Shown here piece after piece: positions 59,404-64,000 of a DNA stretch of 64,000 bases. A program made the position numbers and the translations under genes. The notes under the pieces were generated by a model. That model worked only from the letters and a program-made list of their open reading frames with translations, did not search any database and was not told the origin of the DNA. The stretch spans positions 291,001 through 355,000 of the forward strand of contig NZ_CP127165.1 in NCBI RefSeq assembly GCF_030264275.1, in the 5' to 3' direction. This stretch comes from Marivivens sp. LCG002 (GTDB lineage Bacteria; Pseudomonadota; Alphaproteobacteria; Rhodobacterales; Rhodobacteraceae). How positions within the stretch are numbered: position 1 is the first letter of the stretch; every line of letters begins with the position of its first letter.

Positions 59404-60539
59404 CTCGGGGTATGGATATGTGCGCTTTGAACAAGGCCGAAGGCCACCAAGAGAACCAGCATCGCCGATCCACCATAGCTCACCAGCGGGAGCGGGACCC
59501 CCACAACGGGCGCCATACCCATTACCATCGCCATGTTCACGGCAAAAAACAGAAAGAACGTCATCGCAATTCCGATGGTCATGAGTGACGCGAAACGGTT
59601 CTTGGTGCGCAGCGCTGTGACGATGCAAAACACGATGATGAGCATATAAAGGGCAAGCAATGTGATCGCGCCTATAAAGCCGAACTCTTCCGACAATGTC
59701 GTAAAGATAAAGTCGGTGTGCTTTTCGGGAAGAAAGTTGAGCCGCGATTGCGTGCCTTGCATAAAGCCGCGCCCCGTCCAGCCGCCCGACCCGAGTGCAA
59801 TCTTGGCCTGCGTGATGTGATAGCCCGCCCCCAAGGGATCGTTGGCAGGATCGAGAAAGGTGTCGATCCGCGCGAATTGATAGTCTTTGAGCAATTGCCA
59901 TTCGGTGCCGCGGCTTTGGAATACGGCATAGATGGCCCCGACTCCCGCTCCGATCACTGTGGCGAAATACCCCCAATGGACGCCTGCTGCGAACATCACG
60001 GTGCCGCCGCCAAGCAGCAAGAGAAGCGACGTTCCCAAATCGGGCTGTTTGAGAACAAGCGCGGTCGGCACAAGGATAATGATTACAGGCACTATGACCC
60101 AGATCGGATGCGAGGTCTTGTTGATCGGCAACCAGTCATAATAGCTCGCCAGAAATACGACGAGTGTGATCTTGGCAAGCTCAGAAGGCTGGAGCTTCAT
60201 GAAGCCGAGATCGATCCAGCGCTGCGCGCCCATGCCGACATGGCCAAAAAACTCGACATAAAAGAGAAGAAGAAGCGCAAGCAAATAGCCGAGAGCGCCG
60301 AGGCTGCGCCAGAACCAGATCGGAACGAGAGCGACGATCATCATGAGCACCATGCCGAAGCCGAACCGCTTGAGCTGGGGTTCCATCCATGGGTTCACGT
60401 TGCCGCCGGCGACCGAATACAGCATCAAAAAGCCCGCACAGGCGACTGCGATGAGCAGGATCACGATGGGCCAGTTGAAGTAGAGCAGTTTGCGAACGCC
60501 CGTCGGCACGTATTTGGCGTTATACTCGAGATAACTCAT
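59400..60539 (-). CDS. rodA: Peptidoglycan glycosyltransferase RodA (rod-shape determining)
   Basis: SEDS-family polymerase of 379 residues with about ten helices. It polymerises lipid II into glycan strands during cell elongation together with PBP2. The characteristic SGGWTGRGFMQGTQSRLNFLPEKHTDFIF is split in the sequence around PEKHTDF, and VPLPLVSYGGS lies near the C-terminus. It follows mrdA after 9 bases. Confidence 0.94.
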   Translation of the reverse strand: MSYLEYNAKYVPTGVRKLLYFNWPIVILLIAVACAGFLMLYSVAGGNVNPWMEPQLKRFGFGMVLMMIVALVPIWFWRSLGALGYLLALLLLFYVEFFGHVGMGAQRWIDLGFMKLQPSELAKITLVVFLASYYDWLPINKTSHPIWVIVPVIIILVPTALVLKQPDLGTSLLLLLGGGTVMFAAGVHWGYFATVIGAGVGAIYAVFQSRGTEWQLLKDYQFARIDTFLDPANDPLGAGYHITQAKIALGSGGWTGRGFMQGTQSRLNFLPEKHTDFIFTTLSEEFGFIGAITLLALYMLIIVFCIVTALRTKNRFASLMTIGIAMTFFLFFAVNMAMVMGMAPVVGVPLPLVSYGGSAMLVLLVAFGLVQSAHIHTPR

Positions 60540-60548
60540 CTACCGCCC

Positions 60549-62492
60549 CTAAGCTCTGTTCACGAACGGTATCGAACCGGGTGCAACGTGGTTCCTGATC
60601 CGCTGCTGTTGTTCTGAGATACGGCCCCTGACGTCGGAAGGATAGGCTTCGAGTGGGGGCGTCCCTTCGTAGAGAGCTTGGAGCAGGATATCGCGGGCAA
60701 TCGGGGCTGCCGCAGTCGAACCGCCGCCTCCATGTTCGACCACTACAGACACCGCGTATCTGGGGTTTTCGACAGGGGCGAACCCGACGAAAAGCGCGTG
60801 GTCCCTGCGTTCCCAAGGAAGGTCTTCGTTGCGAGTGACACCGCGTGCGCGCTCTTCGGCTGTGATGCGGCGCACCTGCGATGTCCCTGTCTTTCCGCCA
60901 AGCCGCATCTCAGAGGCCAGAATGCGCGAACGATAGGCCGTGCCGCGCGAATGGTTGCTCACGGCATCGAGCGCACTGCGAAGCCTTCGCAATGTATTCT
61001 CATTCAACTCAAGGCTCTCATTGCCCTCGATTGGTTGCTCGACCCCATCAATCGTTTTGATCAGGCGCGGCACGATGTTCCGACCTGTCGCAACGCGTGC
61101 GGTCATCACGGCAAGCTGAAGCGGGGACGAAAGCACATAACCTTGGCCGATGGATGCGTTGACCGTATCCCCGATCCGCCAATCCTCGCCGCGCACGGAC
61201 GCTTTCCATGCTTTGTCGGGCGCAAGCCCTTCGGAGACAGCCGAAAGCGGAAGGTCGTGACGCACCCCAAGCCCGAGTTTGCGCGCCATTTCCGCGATTT
61301 TGTCGATGCCTACGCGCTGGCCGACTTCGTAGTAGTAACAGTCGCAGCTTTGCTTGAGACTCTCGTGCAGATCGACGTTGCCGTGACCCGAGGGTTTCCA
61401 GCAGTGGAAGCGCGTGCCCGAAACTTCGGTATATCCCCGACAATAGATGGTTTCCTCGGGATCAAGTACGCCTTCCTCGATCGCGGCGAGCGCCGTGACG
61501 ATCTTGAATGTCGAACCGGGCGGATAGGACCCCTGCACGGCCTTTGCTGCCAGCGGTCGGTAAATGTTTTCGTTCAACTCGTTCCAATCTTTGACCGAGA
61601 TGCCGCGTACGAAAAGGTTGGGGTCAAAGGTCGGAGCAGAGGCCAAGGCCCGAAGATCGCCCGTTTCGAGGTCGATGACCACCGCGCCTGCGGATTCGCC
61701 GTCGAGCCGTGCTTCGACATATGTTTGAAGATCAGCGTCGATCGTAAGCTGAACATCCGAACCTGGTATGCCTTCTTCGCGGTCGAGTTCGCGCATTACG
61801 CGGCCAAGTGCATTTACCTCGATCCGCTTGGTGCCGGCTGATCCGCGAAGCGTGCGCTCGAGCTTGTTCTCGACACCTGTTTTCCCGATCTGGAACTTGG
61901 GGATCTGGAGAAGCGGATCTTTGTCGTCAAGTCGGCTCAGGTCATAGTCGCTCACCGGACCGACGTAACCGACCACATGCGCAAAGTCCGAGCCTCTGGG
62001 GTAGATACGGCTCAGGCCGACTTCGGGCACGACACCGGGCAGAGCAGGGGCATTCACCGTGACGCGCGCAATGTCGTCCCATGTCAAACGTTCGGCAAGC
62101 GTCACAGGCACAAAGGCCGAGCGCCGCTTCATCTCTTCTAGCGCACGTTCCACATCTGCGTCGTCCAGAAGCACGAGTGTCCGCAGCTTTTTAATGACGG
62201 CCTCGACGTCGCCCGCGTCTTCGCGGATCATGACGATCCGGTAGTTCTGCTCGTTCCCCGCAAGCAATATTCCATTGCGGTCATGGATAAGTCCGCGTGC
62301 AGGTGGAAGAAGCCTGATGTTGATACGGTTTTCTTCTGCCAAAAGCCGATACTGGTCGGCCTGTTCGATTTGCATCGAGCGCATACGCATTGCCAATGCG
62401 CCTGCGACGGCGAATTGTGCGCCACCGATGATGAGCGCGCGGCGGCCGATGATGCTGGCGCTTTCGGCGGAATCCTTTGGGGGGCGCTTCAT
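60549..62492 (-). CDS. mrdA: Penicillin-binding protein 2
   Basis: Class B transpeptidase of 647 residues that cross-links lateral-wall peptidoglycan. An N-terminal membrane anchor (about 18-36) precedes the pedestal domain and the transpeptidase domain with Ser327 in GSTFK, the SxD-type second motif SCDCYYY and the third motif KTGTSQ. It works with RodA, MreC and MreD in the elongasome. Its start overlaps the mreD stop. Confidence 0.95.
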   Translation of the reverse strand: MKRPPKDSAESASIIGRRALIIGGAQFAVAGALAMRMRSMQIEQADQYRLLAEENRINIRLLPPARGLIHDRNGILLAGNEQNYRIVMIREDAGDVEAVIKKLRTLVLLDDADVERALEEMKRRSAFVPVTLAERLTWDDIARVTVNAPALPGVVPEVGLSRIYPRGSDFAHVVGYVGPVSDYDLSRLDDKDPLLQIPKFQIGKTGVENKLERTLRGSAGTKRIEVNALGRVMRELDREEGIPGSDVQLTIDADLQTYVEARLDGESAGAVVIDLETGDLRALASAPTFDPNLFVRGISVKDWNELNENIYRPLAAKAVQGSYPPGSTFKIVTALAAIEEGVLDPEETIYCRGYTEVSGTRFHCWKPSGHGNVDLHESLKQSCDCYYYEVGQRVGIDKIAEMARKLGLGVRHDLPLSAVSEGLAPDKAWKASVRGEDWRIGDTVNASIGQGYVLSSPLQLAVMTARVATGRNIVPRLIKTIDGVEQPIEGNESLELNENTLRRLRSALDAVSNHSRGTAYRSRILASEMRLGGKTGTSQVRRITAEERARGVTRNEDLPWERRDHALFVGFAPVENPRYAVSVVVEHGGGGSTAAAPIARDILLQALYEGTPPLEAYPSDVRGRISEQQQRIRNHVAPGSIPFVNRA

Positions 62493-63028
62493 AGGGGCTT
62501 ACCTCGGGTATCGACTTCTCCACGCGCAGGTTTTCTGAGCCCGAGCAGGAGCTGGAGGGCGCCTGCAATCAGCGGATAGAAAACAGCGGTGATCACCAAT
62601 TGTAGCAGAGTTAGCCCCAAAGGCGCCATTGGCGTAAAGGTCACAAATAAGACAGCACGATAGCCGACCGTGATCGCAACCAATGTCGCGGCGATCACCA
62701 TCCATTCAAGCACGAACGGAAGATTGCGCATCCCGTCGGTCTGGCGGCGCAGAACATCGGTCGCAATAAGCACGACGCCTGTATAGAGCCCCGGCGGTCT
62801 CATCAAAAGAAGGTCCGCGACAAAGAAGAGCACGGCGATGGCCCAGAATGGAACAAGGTCTGGGCGGCGCGCCACCCATGCCAACGTCATGCTGATCAAC
62901 AGGTCTGGAAATGGAATGGCGACAGGTTCGGTCCCAAGGGGAAGCATTCGAAAAACCAAGACCGCCAAACCGAGTCCGAGGTAGGAGGCCACCCCCAACC
63001 AAATTCGCATGATCGGGGCTTCAACCAT
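62489..63028 (-). CDS. mreD: Rod shape-determining protein MreD
   Basis: Small integral-membrane protein of 179 residues with about five helices; PDLLISMTLAWVARRPDLVPFW resembles the conserved MreD core. It links MreC to the peptidoglycan synthases. The gene overlaps both mreC (8 bases) and mrdA (4 bases), confirming the operon. Confidence 0.88.
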   Translation of the reverse strand: MVEAPIMRIWLGVASYLGLGLAVLVFRMLPLGTEPVAIPFPDLLISMTLAWVARRPDLVPFWAIAVLFFVADLLLMRPPGLYTGVVLIATDVLRRQTDGMRNLPFVLEWMVIAATLVAITVGYRAVLFVTFTPMAPLGLTLLQLVITAVFYPLIAGALQLLLGLRKPARGEVDTRGKPL

Positions 63029-63947
63029 CTGAATTCGCTTGCGTTTCGTCTGTTTCGGGATTGGGTCCCATTGGCTCGAACGAAGGCTGGCTGCTCTCGA
63101 TCAACGACCCGGTATCTGTAATCGTTTCACGTCCTTGATTGCGGAGCACCCGCAGGAATTCCAGACGCTCGAAGTCGGCAGTCAGACGGACGCGCAGCCT
63201 TCGATCCGACCCAAGAACAACTTGCCCGACAAGAAGATCGGGCGGAAAGACATCGCCATCCCCCGACGAGACGACGCGATCCCCCGGACGGACCTGATCG
63301 GGGTCTTCTAGAAACTCGATCGGTGGTGCAAGCGTGTTGTCGCCCGCCAGAATAGCCCTTTGTCCCGAAGGCTGAATAGTGATCGGAATAGTGCTCGAGG
63401 TGTCGGAGAGCAGAATGACTCGACTTGTTTCCTGTCCCACGCCCGCGATCCGCCCGACAAGACCGATTCCATCCATTGCGGCCCATCCGTCAACGATCCC
63501 GTCCCGCGCGCCGACGTTCAAGAGAACGGACTGACGGAAAGGCGAACCGCTGTCTGCCAAAACGATACCGGTGATATAGGTGAGCTTAGGGTCGAGACTT
63601 ACCTTGTTGAGATCACGCAGCTTTGCGTTTTCCTGTTCAAGCTGGAGCGCCGCCTCTTTCCATGCTTTCATCGTTTGGAGTTCACGCCGTAGATCGCGGT
63701 TCTGTTCGGCAAGGCGCTGGTAGGACCTGAAGTCGGTCACAAGATTGATTGTCCCCGTCACAGGCACCATCATCCAATCGAGCGATGGCACGAAACGGTC
63801 CACGACTGCAGCACGGAACCGTTCGACCCGAGGGCTATCGACCCGCCAAACGACAAAGACAGCAAGCAAAATGAGAAGAACCACTCCCGTCAAAAGACGA
63901 CGGAGTGGTCCAAGGTAATCTTCTTTCTGACGCGGATCACGTGCCAA
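63021..63947 (-). CDS. mreC: Rod shape-determining protein MreC
   Basis: Bitopic inner-membrane protein of 308 residues. One helix (about 16-33) precedes a coiled coil (about 65-100) and the periplasmic beta-barrel domain (AVLADSGSPFRQSVLLNVGARDGI, RVILLSDTSSTIPI, GDRVVSSGDGDVFPPDLLVG). It activates PBP2. The start is a TTG at 63947 with AAAGGGAGAG upstream. The tail after about residue 280 is acidic and variable. Confidence 0.92.
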   Translation of the reverse strand: MARDPRQKEDYLGPLRRLLTGVVLLILLAVFVVWRVDSPRVERFRAAVVDRFVPSLDWMMVPVTGTINLVTDFRSYQRLAEQNRDLRRELQTMKAWKEAALQLEQENAKLRDLNKVSLDPKLTYITGIVLADSGSPFRQSVLLNVGARDGIVDGWAAMDGIGLVGRIAGVGQETSRVILLSDTSSTIPITIQPSGQRAILAGDNTLAPPIEFLEDPDQVRPGDRVVSSGDGDVFPPDLLVGQVVLGSDRRLRVRLTADFERLEFLRVLRNQGRETITDTGSLIESSQPSFEPMGPNPETDETQANSDG

Positions 63948-63983
63948 GCGGAAGAACTCTCCCTTTGTGTGGTGCCGTAATTA

Positions 63984-64000
63984 TCAGCTGTCGTAGTCGA
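63984..64000 (-). CDS. mreB: Probable 3' end of mreB (partial)
   Basis: Only the last codons, reading Asp-Tyr-Asp-Ser and stop, are inside the window, 36 bases before the mreC start. Identification rests on the near-universal mreB-mreC-mreD order, not on the sequence itself. Confidence 0.4.

Noticed and set aside
59404..59976. A 191-codon extension of ghrA into rodA in another frame
   Set aside because: The extension overlaps rodA coding sequence completely and GhrA begins at its usual MINVLLSAP start at 59403.
1..64000. Insertion sequences, prophage genes, CRISPR arrays or toxin-antitoxin pairs
   Set aside because: I looked for transposase or integrase motifs, regular spaced repeats and paired small genes and found none.

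Overview
The window reads as chromosomal DNA of a marine alphaproteobacterium of the Rhodobacteraceae (Roseobacter group). The main pointers are a SAM/SAH-type riboswitch directly in front of metK, a divergent irr/fabA pair, an NDUFS4/NDUFA4-like complex I accessory protein, a DUF1523 protein, a TRAP transporter and a form I aerobic CO dehydrogenase (cox) cluster. Gene density is high, the DNA is GC-rich, and no insertion sequence, integrase, prophage or CRISPR array is visible.

Layout. 1-6.3 kb: cut-off succinate-semialdehyde dehydrogenase, an arylformamidase-like hydrolase, creatinase with an elaborately paired mRNA leader, an L,D-transpeptidase operon with two small membrane proteins, and an AraC regulator broken by an 8-bp tandem duplication. 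6.4-11.3 kb: rpe, uvrB, NDUFS4-like protein, tRNA-Arg(TCT), and a triosephosphate-isomerase-like/RpiB-like pair that matches the erythritol-pathway isomerases EryH/EryI. 11.3-19.5 kb: acyl-CoA ligase with a TetR gene, then a six-gene minus-strand operon (HAD dehalogenase, three alpha/beta hydrolases, PcaB, MFS). 19.5-25.2 kb: FKBP isomerase, site-2 protease, fabI, fabB, fabA, divergent irr, DMT transporter. 25.2-34.9 kb: miaB, a pair of cell-envelope genes sharing a small domain, the phoH-ybeY-CBS protein-lnt run, riboswitch-metK, trmB. 35-39 kb: ProC-like protein, Old Yellow Enzyme-type demethylase/reductase, MFS. 39-47.6 kb: coxC and coxMSLDEF-(40-aa ORF)-coxG. 47.7-53.1 kb: MarR gene, divergent M20 amidohydrolase and TRAP transporter, TRIC-type channel, tRNA-Gln(TTG). 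53.2-57 kb: capsule export kpsE/kpsT and nhaA. 57-64 kb: uracil-DNA glycosylase, SseB-like protein, then ghrA-rodA-mrdA-mreD-mreC and the probable end of mreB, all on the minus strand.

How parts work together. CoxC (MHYT sensor plus LytTR DNA-binding domain) is encoded just upstream of coxM, and the intergenic gap holds two 13-bp direct repeats 20 bp apart that look like its binding site. CoxMSL form the molybdenum-copper CO dehydrogenase, and CoxD, E, F and G serve cofactor assembly and membrane attachment. The MarR regulator very probably controls the divergent amidohydrolase-TRAP operon through a 21-bp palindrome. MreB/C/D, PBP2 and RodA form the elongasome. PhoH, YbeY, a CorC-like CBS protein and Lnt form the conserved RNA-metabolism/lipoprotein run. 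FabA, FabB and FabI carry out unsaturated fatty-acid synthesis next to the iron/haem regulator Irr.

The strongest candidates for something undescribed are the three mutually exclusive hairpins in the creatinase leader (one hides the ribosome-binding site), the 40-codon gene ending in Cys-Cys inside the cox maturation genes, and the small domain shared by the OmpA protein and its neighbouring lipoprotein.
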